A stretch of 64,000 bases of DNA from Parashewanella hymeniacidonis (GCF_016900895.1 NZ_JAFEUN010000002.1:1-64000); one strand, 5' to 3'. Positions 36,363-45,338 are shown, counted from the first letter of the stretch. The notes: generated by a model not told the origin, from the sequence alone. Made by a program: numbers and translations.

Positions 36363-37037
36363 GTGAGTAAATTAAAGGCACCGAAAAAAGAATTTAATAA
36401 GGATACCGATAACTTCACCGTCAAAACTGCAATTCCAGTAGTCGTTGGAGCCATTGCCGGAAATTTAATATTTCCAGGTATAGGAGGGATTGTCGGAGGT
36501 AGTATAATCGGTGGTTTAACTGGAATATCATCAAATAACAAGGACAAAAAAATGGCAAAAACACCTGTTTTTTATAGCTTTCATTTTGGAAATGATGTTA
36601 TGAGAGTTCAACAAATAAGAAATATTGGTTCGATTGAAGGAAATGCGCCAACCACACCAAATGAATGGGAAACATTAAAGCGAACAGGTAAAAAATCTGT
36701 AGAAAATTGGATAGATCAAAACATGAAATACAAACGATGCATCATAGTTTTGATCGGTAGCGAAACAGCTGGCAGACCTTGGGTTGAACACGAAATAATT
36801 AAAGCATGGAATGATGGGAAAGCTATTTTAGGGATTCATATACACAATATTAAATGCCCTAGAAATGGTACTAGTCGTAAAGGTAAAAATCCGTTTGATC
36901 AGATTAAATTCGCAAATGGTAAAAAAATGTCAGACTATGTTCCTTGCTATGATCCTAGCTCTATCAATGCATATGGTGATATAGCAGAAAACATGTCCAA
37001 TTGGATTAGTCACGCTATATCTAATAAGGCAAATTAA
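36363..37037 (+). CDS. TIR protein of MTH538/ThsB-like type with N-terminal Gly-rich hydrophobic segment
   Basis: A 224-aa protein. The N-terminal 60 residues contain a glycine-rich hydrophobic stretch (about 22-54, VVVGAIAGNLIFPGIGGIVGGSIIGG) that may insert in a membrane. From residue 68, TPVFYSFHFGNDVMRVQQIRNIG is the hallmark opening of the MTH538/ThsB-like TIR fold (PF08937). ENWIDQNMKYKRCIIVLIGSETAGRPWVEHEIIKAW follows, with Glu142 or Glu144 as possible catalytic acid. The start is GTG at 36363, the first start after an in-frame stop; the ATG at residue 64 would delete the hydrophobic part. First gene of a tight three-gene operon. In Thoeris, ThsB makes a NAD-derived signal on infection. 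Confidence 0.82.
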   Translation: MSKLKAPKKEFNKDTDNFTVKTAIPVVVGAIAGNLIFPGIGGIVGGSIIGGLTGISSNNKDKKMAKTPVFYSFHFGNDVMRVQQIRNIGSIEGNAPTTPNEWETLKRTGKKSVENWIDQNMKYKRCIIVLIGSETAGRPWVEHEIIKAWNDGKAILGIHIHNIKCPRNGTSRKGKNPFDQIKFANGKKMSDYVPCYDPSSINAYGDIAENMSNWISHAISNKAN

Positions 37038-37039
37038 AT

Positions 37040-37483
37040 ATGGAAGATCCAGTCGTAAAGATTGATTCTGCATCACCATCTATACAAACCCATTTGGGCA
37101 TATTACAAAATGTGATTCAACGTATGGCAGTAAATAGTTCTTCTAGCAAAGCATGGTGTGTAACTTTAGTCTCAGCAGTTCTTGTTATTGTTGCAGATAA
37201 AGGAAAGCCTGAGTATGCATATATTGCTATGTTACCTACAATAGTTTTTGCCGCTTTAGATGCGTATTACTTGGCTTTAGAGAAAGCATTTAGAAACTCA
37301 TATAACGACTTTATTTCAAAGCTTCACTCTAAAGTTCTTACGGAGACTGATTTATATAGTGTTGCACCCAAAGGGAATCTTTCATACTTACAATGGGAGT
37401 CTTTAAAGTCCTTTTCAGTTTGGGGTTTTTACGTATCTATTGCTGTCTTAATCTTTGTCACAAAAACAGTAGCCATTGGTTAG
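37040..37483 (+). CDS. Small multi-pass membrane protein in TIR operon
   Basis: A 147-aa protein with three predicted membrane helices: about 38-53 (AWCVTLVSAVLVIVAD), 59-80 (YAYIAMLPTIVFAALDAYYLAL) and 125-144 (SVWGFYVSIAVLIFVTKTVA). The N-terminal 30 residues contain an amphipathic helix (IQTHLGILQNVIQRMAVNSSS). No catalytic or ligand-binding motif is recognised; its layout recalls small SLATT-like effectors, but this is a guess. It begins 2 nt after the first TIR gene and ends 16 nt before the second. As the only strongly membrane-embedded product it is the obvious candidate for a pore-forming effector or a receptor. Confidence 0.75.
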   Translation: MEDPVVKIDSASPSIQTHLGILQNVIQRMAVNSSSSKAWCVTLVSAVLVIVADKGKPEYAYIAMLPTIVFAALDAYYLALEKAFRNSYNDFISKLHSKVLTETDLYSVAPKGNLSYLQWESLKSFSVWGFYVSIAVLIFVTKTVAIG

Positions 37484-37499
37484 GAGTTATAAGAGTCAC

Positions 37500-38045
37500 A
37501 TGGTAGATTTTACAACATTTGAAGATCTTAAAAGGTTTAATGATAAGTTAACGCTTAATGAAAGGGCCGTACTTAAATCCAATTCTTCAGCAAAGAGTAA
37601 CAAAGATACGTTCTTGTCTCATTCATCAAAAGATGCTGAGTATTTACCCGGAGTAATTAACCTTTTAGAATCTCACGGGGCATCCGTATATTGTGATTTA
37701 GGAGATAATAGGCTCCCTGATAATCCAAACCCTGAAACAGCTGCAATATTGAAAAATCAAATTAAAGTCAGCCGTAAACTTATAGTATTTGTTACTACAA
37801 ACAGTAAGGATTCAAAGTGGGTTCCGTGGGAGCTTGGTATAGGTGATGAAAGTTTATCAACTAATAATGTAGCTTTATTGCCGGCGGCAACATTCAATTA
37901 TGAACAGTCTTGGGCGCAGCAAGAGTATTTGGGGTTGTATAGGCATATAGTGTGGGGAAAAATGAAAGGTGAACCAAAATCTTTATGGATGGTATACGAT
38001 CAGCATACAAACACAGCTACTAAATTAAGTGAATGGCTGGCTTAG
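37500..38045 (+). CDS. TIR-domain protein, third gene of the TIR/membrane/TIR operon
   Basis: A 181-aa protein, TIR domain about 36-150. DTFLSHSSKDAEYLPGVINLLESHGASVYCD is the betaA-betaB region, RKLIVFVTTNSKDSKWVPWELGIGD contains Glu111 in the WELG motif, the catalytic NADase position of many bacterial TIRs. The N-terminal 35 residues are a short helical lead. I start at the ATG at 37500 (AAGAG and AGGAG upstream); a TTG at 37476 would overlap the previous gene by 8 nt. The two TIR proteins of this operon belong to different TIR subtypes, so they are not recent duplicates. Confidence 0.82.
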   Translation: MVDFTTFEDLKRFNDKLTLNERAVLKSNSSAKSNKDTFLSHSSKDAEYLPGVINLLESHGASVYCDLGDNRLPDNPNPETAAILKNQIKVSRKLIVFVTTNSKDSKWVPWELGIGDESLSTNNVALLPAATFNYEQSWAQQEYLGLYRHIVWGKMKGEPKSLWMVYDQHTNTATKLSEWLA

Positions 38046-38359
38046 TGCTAAATGCACCTAATTAGCATATCTGGTGACCTAAATATCCTAATCCAAACGC
38101 TCACCTTTAGTGCCTTAGCTCTAAATTGTTCCTGTCCAAAAGTGAGATAGCAGGTAAAAGCTCTTATAAAGTGTGAGCACACATCCCGCATCACTTGCGG
38201 AAAAAGGTAACCTTGGTTATTACAGAGTCAAAACTTCTCTAATTCATTGTTAAGCTTTGACTTTGCTTTCATGTTAGAAGGTAATCTTTGCGGTTATAAA
38301 AAGGTTGTAGATTACCTTTAAAATAACTCAACTCATGCATTATATCAGGAAGTATTTAA
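38046..38359. other. Non-coding spacer between TIR operon and integrase
   Basis: Carries a 10-bp perfect inverted repeat, AAGGTAATCT at 38278-38287 and AGATTACCTT at 38309-38318, enclosing a 21-nt loop. A smaller hairpin CCGCA-TCACT-TGCGG is near 38183-38197. The larger repeat lies 42 bp beyond the integrase stop and could be the attachment or terminator region of the integrase element. No gene seen. Confidence 0.5.
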
Positions 38360-39547
38360 TTACTTGAATTTGATCTCTGCGTAGGGGACTTTAACCCAAT
38401 CAATGTGATTTTCCGTGTAGATTTTGGTGCTCTTGGCGTCAGTGTGTGCCATACGAGATTGTGGATCGATACCTTGAGTATCAAATAAATGGGCGGCGAG
38501 TGCTCTTATCTCATGGAATGTAGGGCGTTGCGAGAACTCTAAGTGATCACAGCAGCCAACTTCATCACGTAATTTTGAAAATGCTCGGCTAATATAGTTT
38601 GGGGCGACTTGGGTTAGGTGAGTGACATCCTTACCCAGTTTATCATTGCATCGTTCTGGTAGACGGTGTACTGCAAAATTACTGACTAAGTTATCTCGGC
38701 TCCGGTCAATAATTTGTTTTAATGTTTCACCGATGGGGATGGCAACATGAGAGGCTTCTTTATGGGCGACTTTTTGCCTATGAATATAGAGCGTGCCGTA
38801 AGTTTTACCTTGAGCAGAGATTTCTGGTGTTTTAAACCAAAAACAGCCACAGGTTTTTGAGGTGGGCTTTTTTATCTGATACCGAATGCGAGATATTTCT
38901 AACCTTGCATGAGTTGTCTGTAAGCTTAAGTCCATAGCCGTTTGTAACCATAATGGTGCTACAGCATGAATTTTTTGATACCAATCTAATTTAAGCCTTT
39001 GACGTTTCTTTTCTTCTTTTCTTTTACGTTTTTTTAGTGTGGCTGGATTAACCATCATTAAGCTTTCATCAATGGCATAAGAGAACAGTTTTTTTAGCCA
39101 AGCAACTTTTCTGTTTTGCACATTGGCGCTGACATCAGAGTGAAACTCTGCAAGGTAATTATTGACGTGATGCAGCCCAATCTCACAAGCAGGCACATTT
39201 ATAAAAAATTGTTTAGCCCTTTGAGCATCTTTTTCTAGTGTTTTTTTATATTCTTCTGATGGTCTTTCTTCTTCTAAAATCCGTTTCAGTAGTGAATGGA
39301 TATGAAACCCGAAACAAGTATCGGTGCCTTGTTCATCAATACGTAACAGTTTCTCGACAGAAGCAGCAATTTTAGGTCTAGCGATTCGATTGTATTCTTT
39401 GGTTATCGAAATCGCTTCTTCTCTGTCTTTACCTAAATCTTTATAGCGACCATCGACAAGTTTTATCCGATAGTTGCCTCGTCGAGCATCGAAATACAAA
39501 TGCTCTGGTAATGACTTGGTATGTTTGCTTTTGCGAACGTCAGCCAT
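38360..39547 (-). CDS. Tyrosine recombinase/integrase
   Basis: A 395-aa site-specific recombinase. The catalytic set is visible: Arg in THARLEISRIRYQ, HxxR in TFHEIRALAAH (His345, Arg348), a further His in the AAH/MAHTD region and nucleophile Tyr377 in STKIYTENH. The N-terminal 60 residues (YFDARRGNYRIKLVDGRYKDLG) look like an arm-type DNA-binding domain, followed by a SAM-like core-binding region. Its ATG overlaps the excisionase stop by one base (TAATG), so it is translated as the last gene of the leftward element operon. Confidence 0.92.
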   Translation of the reverse strand: MADVRKSKHTKSLPEHLYFDARRGNYRIKLVDGRYKDLGKDREEAISITKEYNRIARPKIAASVEKLLRIDEQGTDTCFGFHIHSLLKRILEEERPSEEYKKTLEKDAQRAKQFFINVPACEIGLHHVNNYLAEFHSDVSANVQNRKVAWLKKLFSYAIDESLMMVNPATLKKRKRKEEKKRQRLKLDWYQKIHAVAPLWLQTAMDLSLQTTHARLEISRIRYQIKKPTSKTCGCFWFKTPEISAQGKTYGTLYIHRQKVAHKEASHVAIPIGETLKQIIDRSRDNLVSNFAVHRLPERCNDKLGKDVTHLTQVAPNYISRAFSKLRDEVGCCDHLEFSQRPTFHEIRALAAHLFDTQGIDPQSRMAHTDAKSTKIYTENHIDWVKVPYAEIKFK

Positions 39548-39756
39548 TATGCCCTCAATAATTCACCAACACTTTTGGAAATACTTGGTGCTAACCCTGC
39601 TTTCTCTTGTGTGAAAACGTAGGCTTTACCATCAATAAAGCGGCCTTCTATAATGCCAGATTTTATCCAGCTGCGGATAGTTTTTGGGCTTGGAGTTGAA
39701 TCAACATCAAACTCTCGTCTTGCCCAAAGTGAAGCTTTCATAAGTTTATCGTTCAT
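39547..39756 (-). CDS. Excisionase-like small DNA-binding protein
   Basis: A 69-aa basic protein with the excisionase-type winged helix: LWARREFDVDSTPSPKTIRSWIKSGIIEGRFIDGKAYVF. This matches the pattern of small recombination-directionality factors (ARREF..PSPKTIRSWI.SG.I.G..I.G..YV). It sits between replication gene and integrase with ATGA overlap upstream (39753-39756) and TAATG overlap downstream. It probably controls excision of the element. Confidence 0.8.
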   Translation of the reverse strand: MNDKLMKASLWARREFDVDSTPSPKTIRSWIKSGIIEGRFIDGKAYVFTQEKAGLAPSISKSVGELLRA

Positions 39757-42443
39757 TTACGTTCTCCTTTCTTAAAAATCCAGCACTTAACACAAGCTGC
39801 CTTTTTCATCGTAGGGAATGATTTGTTTAGGCGTGCATGAACGGCACTGTTCACTGTTTTTTGACCAATATAACGGTGTGTTTTGCCAAGTTTTAGTTGA
39901 CGTCTCAAATCATTTAATTCAGGAAGTTTTTGCTTACGTGATGCGGCTACCTCGGCAAACTGGTTAAGACTGATAGCAATGAGTTTGGGATCTCTAGAAT
40001 GATTAACAGAGGCTACTTCTTCCATTTCTAAAAAATCATATACATCCCAAAAGGTTTCTAATAACGAATTATCTTTACTGGTTGCGGTTTGGCGTTGCGA
40101 TGCCATTTTATATAGCGCATCTTTGATTTCTTCAGACTTGCTTTGCGTCACTGAAAACGTGTCTGCAAGTGCGTCCATGAGCGCACAAAGTTGAGCATGG
40201 TTTTTAGCAATGCGATTGATACGGATATTTTGTTTTTGCTTAATGTCTCTCATGTATTGCGGCATTTTATCTTTGAGTATTTGCATGATATTTTTTTCAT
40301 TCAAAATGGATTTCAAAATAAAGCCAGATACATCCTCCATATCAACTGACTCAAGCCATTCAGCAGCTATAAGGCTATCATTAGTATGATGTTTGGGATC
40401 GATAACCAGTTTAACAATGCGTTGTAAAATGGGAGAGGTGGCCACCACATCTTCATTTTGTTCAATTAAAATTGAACCTCGAAACTTGGGTTCTCGTGTC
40501 TGGTTGTCATGGCTCATTACACCTTTATAACCAGTCGCACGACCGTTATAGAGCATTTTTAGATCTTCCCAATCGAACCTAGCCTGCTTAGGATCACGGT
40601 TTGATACTCTATCAGCTTCACTAAGAACAACAGGTAGATTACCGACTTGAGCAAGGATTCTTTCTCTTGCTGAAGGCGAAGAACGATTAGGGTCAAAGCC
40701 TTCATATTCTATACGACCACAACACTTCCACATAAACTCAATTAATGTGGTTTTACCGCCACCGGGCTCACCTGTGATCTCTAAAAACAAAAACGTTTTT
40801 TGGATTAGCCGAATTTGCTCAGCAAACAGACTGCCAAACCAGAAGAGCAGGGCGACCATGCCCTTAATGCCAAAGGCTTGCCATAGTTTGTCGAACCAAG
40901 TCTCATCCATACTTTTAAGCTCTTGATTAATATCTATTTTGATTGGCAGTAGAGATTTAATACTCAATGAAGCAATATCAAAAAAATCCTCTTCATTGAT
41001 TTGATATAGTCTGCCTTGTTTAACGGCCAGCTGATTGAATATGTAGCATTGATGATCAACACTGTAACCAATAAAGTCCAATGCCAAGACTTGTTTTATA
41101 TTGTAAAGCTGCTGTTCGATTAGTCGGTCTAGTTGTGTTGTATTACCTCGGTATACAGCACCAGTAATGCTGAGTAAACGTCGTTTAAACTCATAACTTG
41201 AACTTAAATTACTGCCCGTAAACGTTGCCTTGGTGACATAATTTTGGTGTGGATAATCTATCTTGAAGTAATAACTTTTATCTTCCGATGAGTGGACTTT
41301 CCGTGCGTACAAAGCTTGTGGGAAACACTTACATAATAGCTTTACCTTAGAAGACTCTTTAATTGCTTGGTCGACTACAATTTGATCACTGCAATTGCAA
41401 GAACGTTCATCGGCGATTCTTTCTGCAATTTTTCTGCTGTTATTTACGTCTATTGAGAACCAGTATAGGCAATGATTAAATTCAAATGGGAACTCGGTTT
41501 GTCCTTGTCTATTGTAAATAAGTATTGCTTTCTCAGTTGCTGAATTTGCGACAAGTAGTTTCCCGAGATATCGGTATTTTTCAAGGTGCTCGGTGGTCAG
41601 TCGTTCTCTAGTAAGTAGCTCGTTCCAGTCTAACTTTAATGTTGATTTAGGAGGCTGCGCTGCTGTTGCTTGCCAGCCAAGCTCTCTAGCCTTTGTAACG
41701 AATTGTTGAGTTTTTAATTCTCCTGCTGTACCTGTATCAAATGCAAATATCAATGTAGGCTTTTTTTTAGCAAAACACTTTGACTCTAAGTCAGATAACA
41801 ATTGACTAGGAAAGTTGTTGCAGCTCATGACACTCACGGCTTGAATACCTATCTGTAGTAGGGAGATAGCATCAAATATTCCTTCGGTCAGCCACAGTTC
41901 GCACGCATCAATGACTTTAGCAATTGTAAAATTGGGTGGTTGCCACCAATATCCTTTATATTTCCCTTTGAAATTGGCTTTCATTGAACCGAAGCGTTCA
42001 GGATTATCAATCAAGCGCTCCCAAGTTGAGCCATTTACAAGCGTGAACTTTATCGTGGCTGAATGAATATTACGTTTAGAGCAGTAGTAAGCGCCTTGTT
42101 GATACCAGTCTTTGATTAACTTGAGATCAAAACCTCGGGCGTACTTTAGGTAAGCATCTGCAGTATTAGTGTTGCTTGAATCAGAATTAGTTTGAATGGT
42201 AGCAGGGAAACGCTCACTCCAAGAGTTGAAAAGCTCAGGGTAAACTTGTTTGATATGGATCTCATGACCGCATTTGTTTAAGCGTCCGCAACGGAGAATC
42301 CAAGGGGCGTGCCTATGCGTGTACAACTCTCGTTTACCACAACTGGGGCATAGCCCTTGTTGCAAGTAATCGGCGGTTTGACTTTTAAAATCATAATCTG
42401 GAGGTAACCGTCTAAGCACTTCTTTTTGTAACTCTGGATACAT
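39753..42443 (-). CDS. P4 alpha-like primase/helicase (zinc finger, Toprim, P-loop helicase)
   Basis: An 896-aa replication protein. The N-terminal zinc finger has CPSCG (Cys32, Cys35) and CGRLNKCGHE (Cys52, Cys58). A Toprim-like region follows with LTEGIFDAISLLQIG and LIFAFDTGTAGE. A middle region of unknown fold leads to an SF3/DUF927-like ATPase with Walker A GEPGGGKTTL (Lys564) and Walker B-like LPVVLSEADR. The order resembles the P4 alpha protein, which primes and unwinds DNA at the satellite origin. The start at 42443 is the first ATG. It is co-transcribed with excisionase and integrase genes through overlapping codons. Confidence 0.88.
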   Translation of the reverse strand: MYPELQKEVLRRLPPDYDFKSQTADYLQQGLCPSCGKRELYTHRHAPWILRCGRLNKCGHEIHIKQVYPELFNSWSERFPATIQTNSDSSNTNTADAYLKYARGFDLKLIKDWYQQGAYYCSKRNIHSATIKFTLVNGSTWERLIDNPERFGSMKANFKGKYKGYWWQPPNFTIAKVIDACELWLTEGIFDAISLLQIGIQAVSVMSCNNFPSQLLSDLESKCFAKKKPTLIFAFDTGTAGELKTQQFVTKARELGWQATAAQPPKSTLKLDWNELLTRERLTTEHLEKYRYLGKLLVANSATEKAILIYNRQGQTEFPFEFNHCLYWFSIDVNNSRKIAERIADERSCNCSDQIVVDQAIKESSKVKLLCKCFPQALYARKVHSSEDKSYYFKIDYPHQNYVTKATFTGSNLSSSYEFKRRLLSITGAVYRGNTTQLDRLIEQQLYNIKQVLALDFIGYSVDHQCYIFNQLAVKQGRLYQINEEDFFDIASLSIKSLLPIKIDINQELKSMDETWFDKLWQAFGIKGMVALLFWFGSLFAEQIRLIQKTFLFLEITGEPGGGKTTLIEFMWKCCGRIEYEGFDPNRSSPSARERILAQVGNLPVVLSEADRVSNRDPKQARFDWEDLKMLYNGRATGYKGVMSHDNQTREPKFRGSILIEQNEDVVATSPILQRIVKLVIDPKHHTNDSLIAAEWLESVDMEDVSGFILKSILNEKNIMQILKDKMPQYMRDIKQKQNIRINRIAKNHAQLCALMDALADTFSVTQSKSEEIKDALYKMASQRQTATSKDNSLLETFWDVYDFLEMEEVASVNHSRDPKLIAISLNQFAEVAASRKQKLPELNDLRRQLKLGKTHRYIGQKTVNSAVHARLNKSFPTMKKAACVKCWIFKKGERK

Positions 42444-42479
42444 ACAGACACTCCATCGTTAAGCTTGAAATAGAGCTCT

Positions 42480-42677
42480 CTACAATTTACTTTGTAAAAA
42501 GACTTTGATTTTTCTAATATCGTATCGATCTTGTCCAACGATTGTTATGTCTGGCTCTGGAAAATATCTGTGCTTTCTCCACCTCCAGAATGTGGTTCTA
42601 TTAATTCCAAGCAACCTACACAGTTGATGACTGGTGAACCAGACTTGTTTTGCTGCATCTGATAAATCTTCACTCAT
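42480..42677 (-). CDS. AlpA-like transcriptional regulator
   Basis: A 65-aa helix-turn-helix protein of the AlpA/excisionase (HTH_17) type: VWFTSHQLCRLLGINRTTFWRWRKHRYFPEPDI followed by DRYDIRKIKVFLQSKL. AlpA-type regulators activate int or control P4-like satellites. I use the ATG at 42677 (MSEDLSDAAKQ); the frame opens upstream at 42686 with three more residues. It is the first gene of the leftward cassette, 36 nt before the replication gene. Confidence 0.85.
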   Translation of the reverse strand: MSEDLSDAAKQVWFTSHQLCRLLGINRTTFWRWRKHRYFPEPDITIVGQDRYDIRKIKVFLQSKL

Positions 42678-43082
42678 AAAAATCACCTTTTACAACTTAA
42701 TACAAGTTAAATTGTATTTATGATTTTTATATGAGTACATGACACCGATTTGTTTGTAAAGTTAACTTTTACCAGAAACAGCTTCATTTCCGCAAAAGCG
42801 GGTGAAATCCTTGATTTACTGTAAAGAGAATGAGTTTGAGACAGCTCACGTTAAGGTTGTAGAAATTAGCCTTAGCACTAACAGTGAATAAGAGTAAGGC
42901 ATTAAGGTTATTAGTGTTTTTTGTTTTTTAACATTGTACATTTTGTATAAAGCTGAATTAACTGGATATATTTCTGGTTTTGGCTTTATGGTATTTTCGC
43001 AAGCTATGTACTCCAAAAAACTCAATACAATATGCCGAACTACTCAACTTGAAAGTGAAGTAATATCAATGAGCTTGCTATT
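42678..43082. other. Non-coding region at the right end of the P4-like cassette
   Basis: Holds the presumed promoter of the leftward cassette and a REP-like hairpin (42785-42808). An 11-nt sequence AAGGTTGTAGA at 42853-42863 is also present at 38301-38311, on the other side of the cassette. No gene was supported. Confidence 0.45.
42785..42808. repeat. REP-like hairpin (CGCAAAAGCG core)
   Basis: ATTTC-CGC-AAAA-GCG-GGTGAAAT forms an imperfect hairpin with a core like the widespread GCGAAAGCGGG repeats of marine gammaproteobacteria. Related sequences occur at 50370-50432 and 52676-52709. Confidence 0.5.
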
Positions 43083-44363
43083 GTGAAAACACGTAAATTC
43101 AAAATCACAGAACTCAAAGTCGTTGGTATCTCTGCGCTTGGTGGAGCATTAGAGTTTTACGATTTTATGATCTTTGCCTTTCTTGCAAATACAATTAGCC
43201 CGCAATTTTTCCCTGCAACAGAACATATAAACTCGCTATTAGGATTGTTTGGTGCATTTACCGTGGGATATCTCGCTAGACCAATAGGTGGTTTGATATT
43301 TAGTCACTACGGTGATTTACGAGGAAGAAAGAACGCATTCTATTTTTCGATAATTTTAATGGCAATTCCGTCTTTACTGATTGCAATATTACCTAATTAT
43401 CAACAGATTGGTGTTTTAGCCCCCGTTTTTTTAGTTTTACTCAGAGTGGTACAAGGGATTGCAATGGGTGGGGAAATCCCCGGTGCAATCACTTTTACCT
43501 TTGAACATGTTGGCACGAACAAGCGTGGTAGGGCGATTGTATTAATCTTCTTTGCACTCAGCTTGGCTACCTTGTTTGGTCAAGGCATCATTGCTTTACT
43601 TCATCAAGTGCTAACAACAGAAGAATTTACCCAATGGGGTTGGCGAGTGGCGTTTCTTATCGGAGCTATATTAGGTGTGTTTGGCGCAAATTTACGGAAA
43701 AATTTGTCAGAGACTCCTTTATTCAAAACAACATCAGTTAAACAAGAAGAAGGGTACATTCCATCATTATTTCTAGTTAAGAACTATTTATTGCAGTTTA
43801 TTCAAGCAGTATCGATTCTATGCTTGAGTGCTGTGAGTATGTTTTTACTCTTTGTCTATATGCCGACATATCTGACGAATTTTAGAGTTAGCCATTCACT
43901 GACAACCTCACACATTCAATTGTTTAACACGGTAAATTTAGGTCTGTTTTCATTGTTCATGCTGTTATTTGGCTACCTTTCAGACTATTTGGGTAGAAAA
44001 AAGTTGGTTGTTATCGGTTCATTTTTGTTGTTAGTTTTATCCTACCCATCATTTAATGCGTTGCTCAATGGATCACAATATGCGGTATTTTTGTCACTCA
44101 TTATTCTTGGTGTTTCATTTTCATTAGTAGCATCGAGTTATGGGGCAATGCTTGCCGAATTATTTCCCTCCAAAGTCCGATATACAGGCGTAGGGCTTAC
44201 CTATAACGTTGCTATTGCTGCGCTTGGTGGAACCACCCCACTCATTGCCACATATATTATAAAAATAACCAATAATCCTTTGATGCCAGCCTACTATTTG
44301 ATGCTATTTGCTGGATTAAGTTTATTAGGGTCGCTCACGATTAGGGCTAATAAACTTTATTAA
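43083..44363 (+). CDS. MFS transporter, metabolite:H+ symporter (MHS/ProP-like) type
   Basis: A 426-aa polytopic inner-membrane protein with about 12 helices. GALEFYDFMIFAFLANTISPQFFP in the first segment, the GYLARPIGGLIFSHYGDLRGRKN loop and RVVQGIAMGGEIPGA are typical of MHS-family carriers of organic acids, betaine or proline. GYLSDYLGRKKLV is the second-half loop repeat. The substrate cannot be told. The frame starts with GTG at 43083 with a weak ribosome-binding site, after an in-frame stop, so the start is uncertain. Followed by a LysR regulator on the same strand (48-nt gap). Confidence 0.87.
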   Translation: MKTRKFKITELKVVGISALGGALEFYDFMIFAFLANTISPQFFPATEHINSLLGLFGAFTVGYLARPIGGLIFSHYGDLRGRKNAFYFSIILMAIPSLLIAILPNYQQIGVLAPVFLVLLRVVQGIAMGGEIPGAITFTFEHVGTNKRGRAIVLIFFALSLATLFGQGIIALLHQVLTTEEFTQWGWRVAFLIGAILGVFGANLRKNLSETPLFKTTSVKQEEGYIPSLFLVKNYLLQFIQAVSILCLSAVSMFLLFVYMPTYLTNFRVSHSLTTSHIQLFNTVNLGLFSLFMLLFGYLSDYLGRKKLVVIGSFLLLVLSYPSFNALLNGSQYAVFLSLIILGVSFSLVASSYGAMLAELFPSKVRYTGVGLTYNVAIAALGGTTPLIATYIIKITNNPLMPAYYLMLFAGLSLLGSLTIRANKLY

Positions 44364-44411
44364 TGCGAGTAAGCTTTTCCCAATGCAATCGTCCCGCAGG
44401 TTGGAGTACCC

Positions 44412-45338
44412 ATGCTTCCAGTAAATGACATAATGCTTTTTGTTGATGTTGTTAAGTACAAAAGCTTTACGGCAGCAGCAGATAAAAATGAAAAGACAGC
44501 TGGCGCTGTGAGCAAACGTATTTCTCAGTTAGAGGCTTCATTAGGAGTAAAGCTTTTAAAGAGAACAACGCGAACATTAGCTCTAACTGAGGCTGGTGAA
44601 ATTCTTTACCGCCAATGCGCTAATATGCAGCTAGAGCTAAGCTCAGTTTGTGAGCAGGTTATAGATGTTCACAGTAACCCCAAAGGAAAGATAAAAATAT
44701 CTGCATTACAAAATTTCAGTAATATAATTTTATCTGGCTTGTTGGAGAAGTTTTTACAAGAGTACAGCGATGTTGAAGTTGAGATAACACTTGATGGCGC
44801 ACTTGGAGCACTGCCACCAATCGATGAATATGACATTGCTTTTAGATGTGGTCGATTAGAAGATTCTTCGGCTATATCAAGGTTAGTCCTTACTCATGAT
44901 TATACAGTCTGTGCCAGTAAATCATATTTGCAACGTAATGGAATACCAACAGACCTTAAAGATCTTTCAAAACACAATTGCTTAGACTGCCATCATGGCA
45001 TTCAACCTGACGAAAGAGTTTGGACATTTTTTGACGGTAATGAAGGGTACAATATCCCAGTAAAAACCAATATATTTACCAATAACGCTCTGTTCGTCAA
45101 ACACCTTGCTTTGAGCGGAGTTTCTTTGATTTATGCGCCAACATTTATTGTTGCAGATGAAATTAACGCAGGTTTATTAGTGCCAGTTTTGAGCCAATAC
45201 AAAACCATCACAAATTCAATTTACCTTATTCATCCTTACGCAAACAAGAATTTACCCAAGCGAATGAGATGCTTTATTGATTTTATATTCGATAACTTAA
45301 CAGTCCCATCAATACAGCTCGACAAGCCTGCTTTGTAA
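44412..45338 (+). CDS. LysR-family transcriptional regulator
   Basis: A 308-aa regulator. The N-terminal winged HTH is LFVDVVKYKSFTAAADKNEKTAGAVSKRISQLEASLGVKLLKRTTRTLALTEAG (about 9-62). The effector-binding domain follows, with the PKGKIKISALQNFSNII opening and DIAFRCGRLEDSSAISRLVL, as in the CrgA-like subgroup. The ATG has GGAG 9 nt upstream. It lies between a transporter and a methyltransferase on the same strand. Control of the neighbours is likely but not shown by any operator. Confidence 0.92.
   Translation: MLPVNDIMLFVDVVKYKSFTAAADKNEKTAGAVSKRISQLEASLGVKLLKRTTRTLALTEAGEILYRQCANMQLELSSVCEQVIDVHSNPKGKIKISALQNFSNIILSGLLEKFLQEYSDVEVEITLDGALGALPPIDEYDIAFRCGRLEDSSAISRLVLTHDYTVCASKSYLQRNGIPTDLKDLSKHNCLDCHHGIQPDERVWTFFDGNEGYNIPVKTNIFTNNALFVKHLALSGVSLIYAPTFIVADEINAGLLVPVLSQYKTITNSIYLIHPYANKNLPKRMRCFIDFIFDNLTVPSIQLDKPAL

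Noticed and set aside
36363..38045. Standard two-gene Thoeris
   Set aside because: A ThsB-like TIR is present, but no ThsA with SLOG, Macro or SIR2-type domain is visible; the partners differ.
42278..42538. 86-codon frame opposite in phase to the replication gene start
   Set aside because: Overlaps the replication gene and AlpA-like gene in another frame, with no motif; shadow frame.
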